Part shown: positions 39,295 through 49,937 of the stretch, piece by piece | Layout: each line of letters starts with the position of its first letter | Position numbering within the stretch: the first letter of the stretch is position 1 | Origin: Mesaphorura yosii | Lineage: Eukaryota > Arthropoda > Collembola > Poduromorpha > Tullbergiidae | DNA length: 64,000 nucleotides | Direction: 5' to 3' | NCBI GenBank assembly: GCA_009869945.1 | Contig: WIXG01000073.1 | Coordinates: forward strand, 186,001 to 250,000 | Notes under the pieces: model-generated | What the model was told of the DNA's origin: nothing | The model's input: only the letters and a program-made list of their open reading frames with translations | Database searches by the model: none | Position numbers and translations under genes: made by a program

Positions 39295-40863
39295 CCTTAA
39301 CAATCCATCGCATGGTTGACCTCACGCACATGGTCTGCTGGTTCTCAGAATTTATGTTGTCTAGGTGTCTACTGACTACGGGCTTATAAGCTGAAAAAGT
39401 CATGATTCTAGTTACGTCAAACAACGATTGTTATCAAGGGTTCAGTTTACTAAAAGTATAATTGTACTAAGGCAAGTAGAACACGTACATTTAAGCACTT
39501 ACTCTTTATATTAACTCTTAGTACATTTTAGCAAGACGAAGGGTTCAATAACTAAGGTGCATTTTGTGAATCGATTGAATTGGTTGATTGTGATTTTTGC
39601 GATTCAGCGTCTTGTGTATGAAGTTATGATTGCATCGTATCAAATGTATTAACATGTACCTTAACTTTTCTCAATAGTACCTTACCATTGCACTTTGCAC
39701 TTATCTGTGACTTCGACTCTAATGCACGCATTTACGAACGCAGTCTGCCTGCCTGCCCTGTCGCGTATCACGCTTAACCAGTTTTACAATTTGACTCTTA
39801 TGCCTTCTATAATGCAATCATTTAGCGGGTAATTGTAAATCAACAACGACGAAACTGCACTTATTCTGATTGTTGGACCATGCTGGATTAATTTACTATT
39901 GTTAAGCCGTAATAATGCATGCCGCAAAAGCCCTTAATTGTCATTGGAATTCGAGATTTTCGTAGAATGATTTGAGAAATTGTGACCTTATCTTGCATTT
40001 TAAATGCTCTACACAAAAATATATTCTTTAAACATTTTCTATTAGCCGACACAGTGCTACGCTCGCTAGAAGTACCAAATAATTGTAGAGATTGTCACTT
40101 AGGCTGATGACTTTGATTATATTTCTACGTAACCTCAATAATTAAAGACAACCTTAATAATTTTTAAGTAATGGTGCACTTTAGCGATAGATTATCATGT
40201 ATTTAGCTGTCGTGTCTGATTGTAGTGTCGATGGGATAGTCTCCACCGCACTGACTTGTCTCTTCATTCGTTCACTATTCGTTCAAATACTAAACTTGTC
40301 TGATTCATCTAATGATAACATGATATGCCACGGTAGCCTAAGGATAAAGAAATGAAATCTCAACTCTAGAACAAATGAACAGGAAATGAAGGGATAAAGG
40401 CGCCGGCAGTATTGTGCTGCAGCGCTACGTGCTACTAATGTTCAATTAGATAGGCCATAAGTCCTCACCGAAAATGGGTTCCAATAAACCACAAAATATT
40501 ATTTTAAAGACTCAGAACTTTACTGTGCTGTAATGTATTTAGTATTCAAATTCGCCAGACCACTCAGAGCGAAGCAAATGCTCTGTCGCCCCTTTTAGAC
40601 CTGAAAGGACAGCACCGTTATCTCAATCCACTTCTCAACAGCTCCTAGTCGTCCAAGTCCAAGGACGCTTCCGTTGGTTCAAAGCCCTCCATTCTGCATT
40701 CGTTGCTTCTCACCGCCTTCCTGCGCACAGTCTGCTGAGTTTGCATTCGTCAAACTCTCTTGTTCAAACGTTCCCCGAATCTGAATTTTGCTGTGACCAC
40801 ATTTTAGATTTCGTGACTCATTGTATTTCGAAATTTTAACTATTTTCCATTTCACCAGCAAAT
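39295..40863. other. 3' UTR of channel B and upstream region of the next gene
   Basis: AT-rich sequence after the channel B stop, followed by a more mixed stretch (about 40550-40800) just before the next start codon that probably contains its promoter and 5' UTR. Candidate polyadenylation hexamers are ATTAAA at 40141 and AATAAA at 40483. Confidence 0.5.
40483..40488 (+). terminator. Candidate polyadenylation signal of channel B
   Basis: Canonical AATAAA about 1.2 kb after the stop codon. A variant ATTAAA at 40141..40146 is nearer and could be used instead. Confidence 0.3.
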
Positions 40864-41845
40864 ATGCAATCAATTCAGCACACAATTGACCAGATCCTCA
40901 ACCCACGGCCACGAATTCTGTTCCCGTACCAGGGAGAAGTTGGCATTGACCTGATTGAAGTCGCAAATGTCAGAGCTGAGGAGCAACATTTGGGGCGGTT
41001 TATCAGCGACACCCATCAGCAGTACGATATCATTTTGTACGAGGTAAAAAAAACATTCTAACGGAATACTCAATCTCAGTTTTTTGTTTTCAAGCAAATC
41101 CCTACATGAACGAATTTTGATTGTTGCAGAAGTACAACTTCGCTCACCACCTGCACGAATTTTACCAGAGAGCCCAAAGCCGCAGATATGTGTTTGGGAT
41201 CCGCATTGCTTATCTCCAGGATACCCTTCGCTACCTGGACTTGGAAGAAAAAATTGTGTATGAATATCTTGATGTAAGGCTAACATCGCGGAGGGCTTTT
41301 ATAAAATGACTGACTGTGCAATGAACATTATTCAAATTGAACGCCAATTTGAACAGATTCTGGAAGAACACCGCCAAACTCTTGACAACTTGTGCTCAAA
41401 TCAAGCCAACGTCAATTTTGGGTACATTCGGATCAAGGAAATGCCGAATTTGAAAAAGTGAGTATTCATTACGGTTGGTTATCATTTTACAGCAGGCAAG
41501 TTACAGTATATAATACTTCCATTTGTCCTTTCCCCAGCGTTCAACAAATTGCTCACGACGTCTTGGACCGCATGTTCAACCTGCACTCGACTCTTGTCTC
41601 TCAGTTGGTGGGACCAATGAATTCGTTGGAAATGGAGTTCCAGCAATGCATTTATTCAGAATTGTCGGGGTAAGAAATCAGATTAATTCAGAAGCCTTCA
41701 CCTATATGTGGTGCTATATCGTATTATGAACATTTTCAGATTTACTTCATGGCAGCAAGATGCACAGAATTACGGAGCGGCAGCAGCCCCATGTGGTTCC
41801 CTCCTTGTCGAAGAAATTGAGGACAACGACGAATCATCTGAATGA
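40864..41845 (+). CDS. Unidentified 220-aa protein, probably helical
   Basis: I do not recognise this family. Exons: 40864..41043, 41130..41273, 41357..41457, 41538..41669, 41740..41845; intron phases 0,0,2,2 and introns of 70-86 bp, so the gene model is consistent. The protein has no signal peptide or membrane segment. Residues 35-115 look helical and charged (EYLDILEEHRQTLDNL and similar), with amphipathic spacing typical of coiled-coil or helical-bundle proteins. The C-terminus is acidic (EEIEDNDESSE). Cysteines are few and not patterned. The next gene downstream, also unidentified, has a similar size and exon layout. A cytoplasmic or nuclear scaffold role is possible but not shown. Confidence 0.75.
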
Positions 41846-43287
41846 ATTGCCACAATCAACCGGACTAACTGACCTTCGGACTAAATCTCTCCCAGTTTTA
41901 TGCCTGTGACCATATCTGTAGCATTTTGTAGAAAAACGTTCTTAAATCTTACAAAAAGAGACGACTAACTGGAGTTTTTGATTCTCATGATATTCCTTAC
42001 GTTGATGTACTCGTTTATTTCTATTTTCCCTTTTAAATCCATATTGTTGCGCATAAAAAGATGGAACTCACCGGAGTATTGTAAACTTAAAATTAAAACG
42101 CTTGACGATAGGATTCTTGTGTAATTTTGTTTCGCACTTTAAATATGGACCCTCATTGGACGAAGTTAAGCTATGCAACGTGCTGGTGCTTCAATCTCTG
42201 ATGACCACGCTAGCACACAAACTCGCGCAAAATAGAAATTAAAGCTAAGAAATGTAGATTACGAACTGTTAAAAGTGCATTTTCCTTGTTAAATAAATTG
42301 GTTTTGCGATTGCAATTGGGTGCGAATTGATCGGAATTATTCTAAATTTTGCTGGGTGAATTACAAAAAATTTTGAATTGTCTCCATTAAATTTTGATCG
42401 CCGATCCCTCACGTTCCAACTATCCAAATTCATGACGAGTTCGATATTCTTGTCGCAGTACGTAAGACTATTCAAAGCGGCAGCACATTCGACTTGCAAC
42501 AACGGCATGCCAGGTTAAAGTTCGGTCTGTCTGTCCGTTGCGATGTCGCTTGGAATGTTGGTCGGTTTAAATAGATATACTTACCAGCAAAATTTTTTGA
42601 TGAACTTGCCTTCCCGGTAGTCGTTCTTCCCTTTGAAAGAACCTATTCGGGTTTTGGTGTCAACCACTTAAACTTGGCCTGGTCAGTGAGGTACACATAA
42701 GATTCCGTCGTACCATATGATATCTGCAAATGCATGCAACTGGAATGCGATGACCCCACCCGTGGTATACATTATCCCGTTGAGGCTTCCCAAAACTCCT
42801 TAATCCCTTCCTCTCTTTCCTCGTATGCCATCACTGTGTTTAAAGTACCTCGTTTTAAGAGATTACAGAAAAACCAGCGCAAAAAAGGTGTACCTCATAT
42901 TTTTGGAGTTATGTGGAAGAGCTTTGCTAACAACAATGGGTTTCTTGACTTGTGAAACGGCTGCTTTGAGTTTCCTCTGCATTGAATATGGTTTTTCAAA
43001 GAATTTGCGAGGCACACTTGCTTCAGGGATTTAAAAAATAAGGCAGCACAGCCGGGCATGGCCACGGTCATGAAAACAGGCAGCAAATGGTCAATGGGTA
43101 AGCTCCTTTAACTTGAGTTCCGAAAATTTGAAGAGCGGCTGCTATTTATAAATGGCTTTTGTTAACATCCATTCTAATTCTCGCGATTCGGAGAATAGTC
43201 AGAAATTCAGTCAAGCACCGAACGAGTTTGCAATCGATTCTGGTTAATAAAGTCCGGCAAGGCACACGAAATTAAAGTTTTCCCAGA
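41846..43287. other. Intergenic region between the two unidentified genes
   Basis: 1.4 kb with no recognised coding sequence. It holds the 3' UTR of the upstream gene (AATAAA at 42292) and the promoter of the downstream one. Short open frames at 42734..43034 have no motif and no consistent splice sites. Confidence 0.55.
42292..42297 (+). terminator. Candidate polyadenylation signal of the 220-aa gene
   Basis: AATAAA about 450 bases after the stop codon; an ATTAAA near 42092 is an alternative. Confidence 0.3.
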
Positions 43288-44295
43288 ATGAGTTTTATTA
43301 CTGAGATTGAGAAGGCGGAAGAAATTCTGAAGAAGAAATACAATCAATTTGGGATGAGTGAGCAGAACAAGAAATTAATCGAGGCATTGTTCGTATTTCT
43401 GAAGGAGCGACAGTGCGTGTCTTCAGCAGCGCTACAGGTCGAAGACGCGTATTTGGCACTGGTTGAAGAGGTAATTACTCATCAACCAATTTATTGGCCA
43501 TTGATATTTGATAATTCCCAGTATCGTGTGTTATTGCAGAGAGAAGAGCTGAATCAGAGGGACAAAGCAATCTTCCAAGCTCTGACCACAAGAATGAATT
43601 CAGATCTCATGCAGCAACGAATTGTTCTGATGGAATACTACAATCAGCTCACCAGGGCCTGCAGAGAATTTCAGACACTGTTTGACAAAGTCGTCAAATA
43701 CAATGTACGTTCTCTTTCATGACCTGATCGGAAATCCTGCAGCATTAAATTTTACATCAACTTTTGCGCGTTTCAGAATAAAGTCGGCACCGAACTGGAA
43801 ACACTGAATAGAAAATTAGAAAACTTCAACGATAAGCTCGAGACGATCGGCGCAGATGCTAGAAACGAGATGCGTTTTAAAGTGCCCAAATTCCAAATGA
43901 AACGGTAATGCTGAAGACTTGTATTTTCTTACCTTCGTATTGCTGTTTTAATTCTATCAATGCGAAATGTATTCACAGAGTTACAAAATGCACTGAGGCA
44001 GGCTTTGACCGAATCGATGTCTTGAACAAATTCATCAGGAAGTTACGAAACAATTTGGACGTGGTTGAAGACATACTGCGGGTACGCAAATCGCAAATTA
44101 GTGACAGTCGCCATTTATTTAGTCCAGCACAGTCTAAGGTTCAATTCTAATTTTGTTTCACAGCATCCACAAAAGCTGAAGCATTTGGAAGATTCCACTT
44201 CGGCCAATCATGCTTCTTCCTCTTCGTCATCTCCCGAATTATCGTCAAATGATGATTCTGACTCAGGCGAAGAATTGCTGAGCGATATGGACTGA
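43288..44295 (+). CDS. Unidentified 236-aa coiled-coil protein with Ser/acidic tail
   Basis: I do not recognise this family. Exons: 43288..43470, 43540..43704, 43777..43904, 43979..44081, 44164..44295; intron phases 0,0,2,0. The first 190 residues are almost entirely charged helix with heptad-like spacing (ELETLNRKLENFNDKLETIG; VLNKFIRKLRNNLDVVEDIL), so a coiled coil is likely. The last 40 residues are a Ser run followed by acidic DDSDSGEELLSDMD, with casein-kinase-2-like sites. There is no signal peptide or membrane segment. The first intron (43471..43539, 69 bp) has no stop and keeps frame; if retained it would add 23 residues rich in Ile, Pro, Trp and Tyr, unlike the surrounding helix, so I treat it as an intron. 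Confidence 0.78.
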
Positions 44296-46452
44296 TCACG
44301 AGCAAATTGTCTGGTGTGGCCGCTGTGAGATATCGTTAACCTTAAGTTCCTTGTCCTGTACTTACAGTAATCGTACTTTGTTAGGACAATGCATTAATTT
44401 CACTCAAAATCAACTAAAATTAAACACGACTTTTAGGTGAAGTTTTATTTTTAACAAACGACGCTGGGTTGCAGTTGTTAGAATAGACAAGAATCAACAG
44501 CAGTGTCTTGACTTTTGACTGCACCGACGCATGTCAGTAAATAAAAATCATGTTCTCCAGCTTGAATCTCAAGTTTTTGACTTGCAAAAGCCTTGAGTTA
44601 CAATTGCAATACAGAATACAATCGAAACCATCGGGCTTGATCCTCTAACTCTGATTTGGCTAAGACGACACAAGTCACCGTTTAATATCTCTTTGTTCGG
44701 TCATCTAATCAGCAGTCAGCAATAAAAGTTGAATTGTTGAGTCGCGTACTTGAGCTGAAACGGTCTATTTACCTCATCATTGATGACACACATCAATGAC
44801 TTCTGTGCTAATCTGTCAATGACTCCCATCTTGCATTCCTATCTGTGGTAGTATCTGTAAGTTCGCGCACGCAAGTTCCCGTACATTAAATACGTAATGT
44901 GAAAAGTCGAGAAACGAATAATGGAAAAGTACTGGATCGTTTGCTATCGTTAATTTTAAAGGTTCATGAAAAGAGATCTCTTGTCGGGATAAGGGCTGAT
45001 CAGATTCATCCCACTTCTGTCACAGCCATCGCCGTGTCGTATATCGTAACGTACAGACTCATGTACCAGATACCAAAACAAGTGCTTGAGTTACGCTGTG
45101 GCTGGTGAATGGAGTCTCAATTTCTGGATGCAAATACATCAATACAGAATACAGAGCAGAGGCGTGTCGGTGTGCGTGCGTGGTAGTGCATGAGAGCCAA
45201 GTCAAGCAACTAAACCGGAATGTGTAGTAAGAACGGTTGACCTTCACCCAAACTTGACTGGTCGGGCACGAAAGCAGTTAAAAAATAAACTCTTCTTCAC
45301 CAATGCAGTCTACAAAGTAGGCACGGATCAGGCGATCGTATACAGCGTAGTTTATACTTCTGCTCACAGTGCAGTGTGTGATTGGACTGGATGATGACAT
45401 TACATAATCGCATTTAGGATTTGGGAAGATAAACTAGTTTTTTCACTCGTCCGCCTCTCGCCAGAGGAAGTTATCCTTGAATATAACTTCTTTTTTATTA
45501 AATTGAACTCACGAGTGAAAGAGAAATGACTCTTGTCACTTTCCTACACTTTTATTAAATTAAAAAGTTTTAATCTTGTATTACTTTCCTGATGGTGTTC
45601 CTCTTGGGATTAATGCAGACGCGCAAACATCTCGCACAACCAGACTCTCCAGTTCGTTCTTTGGTGTGTGCTGCGTGTTGAACGTGTACTCCGAATCGCA
45701 ATCGCTGAAGTGATACACCTACGACGGCGAGCTCCTGCTTCCTCTTCACTTTCGTGCCTGCTTCTGCCTGCCAAATGCAGTAATTTGTGAGACAATTTTA
45801 TTCCACGCTGAATTGCAGCCTGGAGACTCAAAACTCGAAGTCGAAAGTGATCCCATTAAAAATTCAGCAATAATATTCTCGCCATTGCTGACAACATCTG
45901 CATAATATTGCAGGAAGGCCAAAGGTTAATAATCGCCTTACGGGTGAAATATATAAATTGTGAATTGTGAGTTTGGAACTTTCGGTCGTGTTTGGGAATA
46001 TTGGCAAGCCCTTCATTGTTATTATTCCAGCAAAGTGTGGAAAGTGAGTGTGAGTGCAAATTGAACTGTGACGTAAAGTGAAGCAGCCAGTCTCTTGTGA
46101 TTCGTCAATTCAGGAGTGGGTAATTGAAAGTGACGGAAAAGTGAGACGTTGACTTTGACCAGAAAGGCGAAAGGCAAATAGACGTGGGTTGAATAGAAGA
46201 GGCAGTGGTCAAGAGAGTGAAGTGAAAGTATCCGAAAGAAATTAGCCTGTGCCTAGGAAAAGACGAGTGTCTAGTGGTTTCAGAAATCCAGAAAGCATTT
46301 GTGGACGCGTGGTCAGCCAGAGCCAGCAACTGGCAAACGCGAACGGTGTGCTCCCACGCTCAAACTCGAAAGTTCTGAACTGAACTTCTCATTGCCTTGA
46401 AGAAGCGAAGCATTTTTCCGTAAAAGAACGCAACACGACCCAAGCAGTAACA
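44296..46452. other. Intergenic region upstream of fumarylacetoacetase
   Basis: 2.2 kb with no recognised gene. The left part is the 3' UTR of the coiled-coil gene; the right part, with purine-rich GTGAAGTGAAAG-type repeats (46020-46250), probably contains the promoter and 5' UTR of FAH. The 73-codon minus-strand frame at 45610..45831 (Arg/Ser-Thr repeats) is judged fortuitous. Confidence 0.5.
44540..44545 (+). terminator. Candidate polyadenylation signal of the coiled-coil gene
   Basis: AATAAA about 245 bases after the stop codon. Confidence 0.4.
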
Positions 46453-49400
46453 ATGGAAAGTTTCATCCAATACGGCCCAGAATGCGAGTTTCCCATTCAA
46501 AACCTTCCCTACGGAATTTTCTCAACACGTAAAAATGTAAGAGAATGTTGGATGCTCTAATTACGGAATGATTTCTCGTATTGGAAAATGTTTCAAGCTT
46601 GAGGTCTTCATCAAAGCTAATGAAGAAAGCGGTAAATATGACTCGCCATTTTACTTTTCTAGCCCAAGCCCAGGCCGGGCATCGCGATTGGGGATCAAGT
46701 GCTGGATCTCGGGATTGTCAAAAACTTGTTTGTCGGGCCACTGATGTCCAAGAATTTGGATGTATTTGATGAAGTACGTAACACCGGTGCTGTAATACGA
46801 ATTCTAATCTTGATAGCTTATCCCGATTATCATGAATACATTGCAAAATGTCAAACGACAATGAACGGTTGGACAACAACTTTAAGCTTTGTTTGAACGC
46901 TGAACGTCGTCGTTGTAATTACAGGAGACGCTGAACTCTCTAATGAGCCTTGGCAGGCCTTATTGGACTGAAGTTCGCGAGACGCTCCAGAGAATTCTCT
47001 CCACATCAGAAGCAATTCTCAGAGATTCCCCATTGAGACAACAGTGAGTGCAAAAGTTGTGATAATTATGAAAAACTCATTAAAATTTCCTACAAGTCGA
47101 GCGAGCGCAGATTCGCTTTCGCAACTTTCTGAAACAAAAGCAACACATAGAGAGGATCAGTTTGATTTCTTAGCGATGTAATAAAGCTCCAATCAAATCC
47201 GTATCCCAGTGGCTCTGATTCTTTCATTTTCAGAGCCTTCATAAAGCAGTCGGACGTCACAATGCATTTGCCTGCACACATTGGCGACTACACCGACTTT
47301 TATTCGTCCATCGATCACGCCACAAATGTGGGCATCATGTTTCGTGGAAAAGACAATGCATTAATGCCAAATTGGTAAGACACATTCGCTTCTCACTTTC
47401 TCTAATTTCATTGTTCACAACTTGTTTTTCATTATTTTCTTGCGGCTGGAATGATTGATCAGTCCATCACAGTGCTGATGGTGGATTGTCTTAATTTTCT
47501 GGGCCTTGTACTTGTGACGCACTGGTTCTAATTTTTATTAAACCCTTGCGCTTCGACAAAAGTTCAATTTGTGTTTCGGAGAAAACAAGGGTATAAATAT
47601 AAAATAGAGGTTCACAATATTGCTAAAAAAAAGTAACAATCTTGTGTCTTAATATTAAGTACACATGTAATTGCTTTCGTTCTTGCACCTCTTGACGTCA
47701 GCAACCCTCTCTCGTTTAATGTCAAAGTACATCTGAATTTTGCTCAATTCTTAGGAAATATTTGCCTGTTGGTTATCATGGCCGCGCCTCTTCCATCGTC
47801 GTTTCTGGAACACCTATTCGGCGACCGAACGGGCAGACATGCCCCGCGGAAGACAAACCACCTGTTTTTGGCCCGTGCAAGCTCCTGGATTTTGAACTGG
47901 AAATGGGATTCTTTGTGGGCCCAGGAAGTAAACTCGGTAAGTGACTTGACATTTTGATCACCCACATCGAATATGAAGCTGCTAACTTTGTTTATGATAA
48001 AATGTTTCGAATTTATGACATTGCGGTATTTTACTTGAAAAGAATGAGAGCGAGGCGCAGTTTTCTTGGCGCAAACTTGCGAAAGCGCACGTCCCAAAAT
48101 CTCAGTTCAATTTTATGTTAATGCTCAGCGGAGTCGTAAAGTATAATAAATTCATATAAAATGACATGGCCGCAACTCCTCAACACGCTCTGGCATAAAC
48201 TTTTTGTCACACTTGTTTTATTTCCTCTTTTCGCTAAATCTTAGCATCTTCCCACAACCACAACTGACATTTACCTTTTTTACGAGAGATGAGAATCGGA
48301 CCTGACTTGATATATTTCTGCATTTCGCGTCTCGCGTGCAGGTGAGCCCATCAGTGTGGCGAACGCTCAGGATCATATATTCGGATTAGTGCTCGTTAAC
48401 GATTGGAGTGCTCGTGATATCCAAAAATGGGAGTACGTTCCTTTGGTAAGGGCCTAATAAATCCAGCATCATTTTCAAAGTTTAATTCAATGAAACTTTT
48501 ATGTATCCTAGGGGCCGTTCCTCGCCAAAAACTTTGCAACCACAATTTCGCCGTGGGTCGTGACTCTCGATGCTCTCAATCCTTTCAAGACCAACAACTA
48601 CGTGCAAGACCCTGAACCATTTCCGTACTTGCAACACAAGGATCCGTTCACCTTTGACATTCCACTCACTGTCTCAATCATTCGTAAGTAATGAACAGTT
48701 GTTGGAATCTTGCACGGACGTGGTTAAAGAGCTGAATTACTTAACAAACTTTGTCGTACTACAGCCGAAGCATCGAGAGTGGAGACAGTCGTATCGAAGT
48801 CGAACTTCAAGTTCATGTACTGGACAATGAAGCAACAGTTGGCTCACCACGCAATCACGGGCTGCAATTTTAATTCAGGAGACATGCTGGCTTCTGGAAC
48901 AATCTCAGGACCGGTACGAATCCCAATGCGCAGTTCATTCTTTGATCCGAAAGTGGCTTTCGAGGAAGAAAAGGCAAAGGCGAATATTCAAAAGGTTTCG
49001 GCAGTAGTCGAAAGCTTTGTTGAGCCAGTTCGCTTTTGCTCGCCATGCGCTTGCCGTAACCATAACTGGCTGACGCATCTCGTCGTCTTTTTATTGCCTC
49101 CCCAATTCTATTTTTAGCATCTCCACGCAGATGTCTCCTACTCGGGTTTTAAATGCTTCATTTTATGACAGACGCCCGACAGCTACGGATCATTGCTGGA
49201 GCTCTGCTGGCGTGGCACAAAACCCATTCCGATGAACGACGGAACGGAGAGAAAATTTCTGCAGGATGGGGATCAAGTTGTTTTGAGAGGTAAGTCTCGC
49301 CTATTTACACCTTGAGACGTGTGACTTGTGACGTGTGACTTCATGATGAAAGAAAAGTATGATTACATTCAATATTGCCATTTTTCCTCCGCTGCGCGTT

Positions 49401-49730
49401 TTGTGAAATCCGAGCACATCAAAAGCATGAAAATGGGCCGTACGTGGGTTTCCTGCGGGTCTTCGTGTTTGTTGTTTTATTTGCGTGTATTCAAGTGAAA
49501 AAAGACATCAAACGACGATTTCTCAGAATTTCCTTTGTGTTACTCTGTTCTCAAAACGCAATTCTGTTTATGCTCTTCATTTTGATTGAATTGCGAGTTG
49601 GTCGATAGGAGAGGCGGTAATTGAGCAACTCATCTGTTCTGTTGCAATTCCAGGTCACGCTCAAGGAAATGGGTATCGAGTTGGGTTCGGCGAGTGCTCA
49701 GGGGGGATTTTGCCTGCTCTCAACCTGTAA
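46453..49730 (+). CDS. FAH: Fumarylacetoacetase, complete
   Basis: Last enzyme of tyrosine degradation: hydrolyses 4-fumarylacetoacetate to fumarate and acetoacetate in the cytosol, as a metal-dependent dimer. Exons: 46453..46536, 46663..46773, 46925..47043, 47234..47374, 47755..47936, 48342..48445, 48512..48683, 48765..48913, 49172..49289, 49654..49730; 1,257 bases, 418 aa (419 in human). Family motifs are intact and in register with human numbering: GDYTDFY with D126 and Y128, H133, R142, Y159 in GYHGRASS, metal ligands E199 and E201 in DFELEM, D233, R237 and Q240 in [13 protein letters not shown], and K253. The N-terminal SH3-like domain ([13 protein letters not shown]) and the C-terminal [11 protein letters not shown] are present. 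No frameshift or missing catalytic residue was seen, so it should be active. Confidence 0.98.
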
Positions 49731-49931
49731 ATCTGGAAACACAAACAGATGACCAACTTTCCAGCCGTGCCTTCCGGTGCAGTATTTCATACTCCGGCAT
49801 GTCGAAGTTGGGAACTGGAAACTGTGCGAAAAACTTTACTCACATGTTTACAGTTTATAGTTTTAATTAACCAAGCAAAACTAGACTTACTTTTGAAACC
49901 CTGTGGGTGTATTCCCAGTTATTTCTTGTTG

Positions 49932-49937
49932 AATAAA
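49932..49937 (+). terminator. Candidate polyadenylation signal of FAH
   Basis: AATAAA about 200 bases after the FAH stop codon in AT-rich sequence. Confidence 0.45.

Noticed and set aside
47744-48097. 117-codon minus-strand frame
   Set aside because: Antisense shadow of the conserved fifth exon of fumarylacetoacetase.
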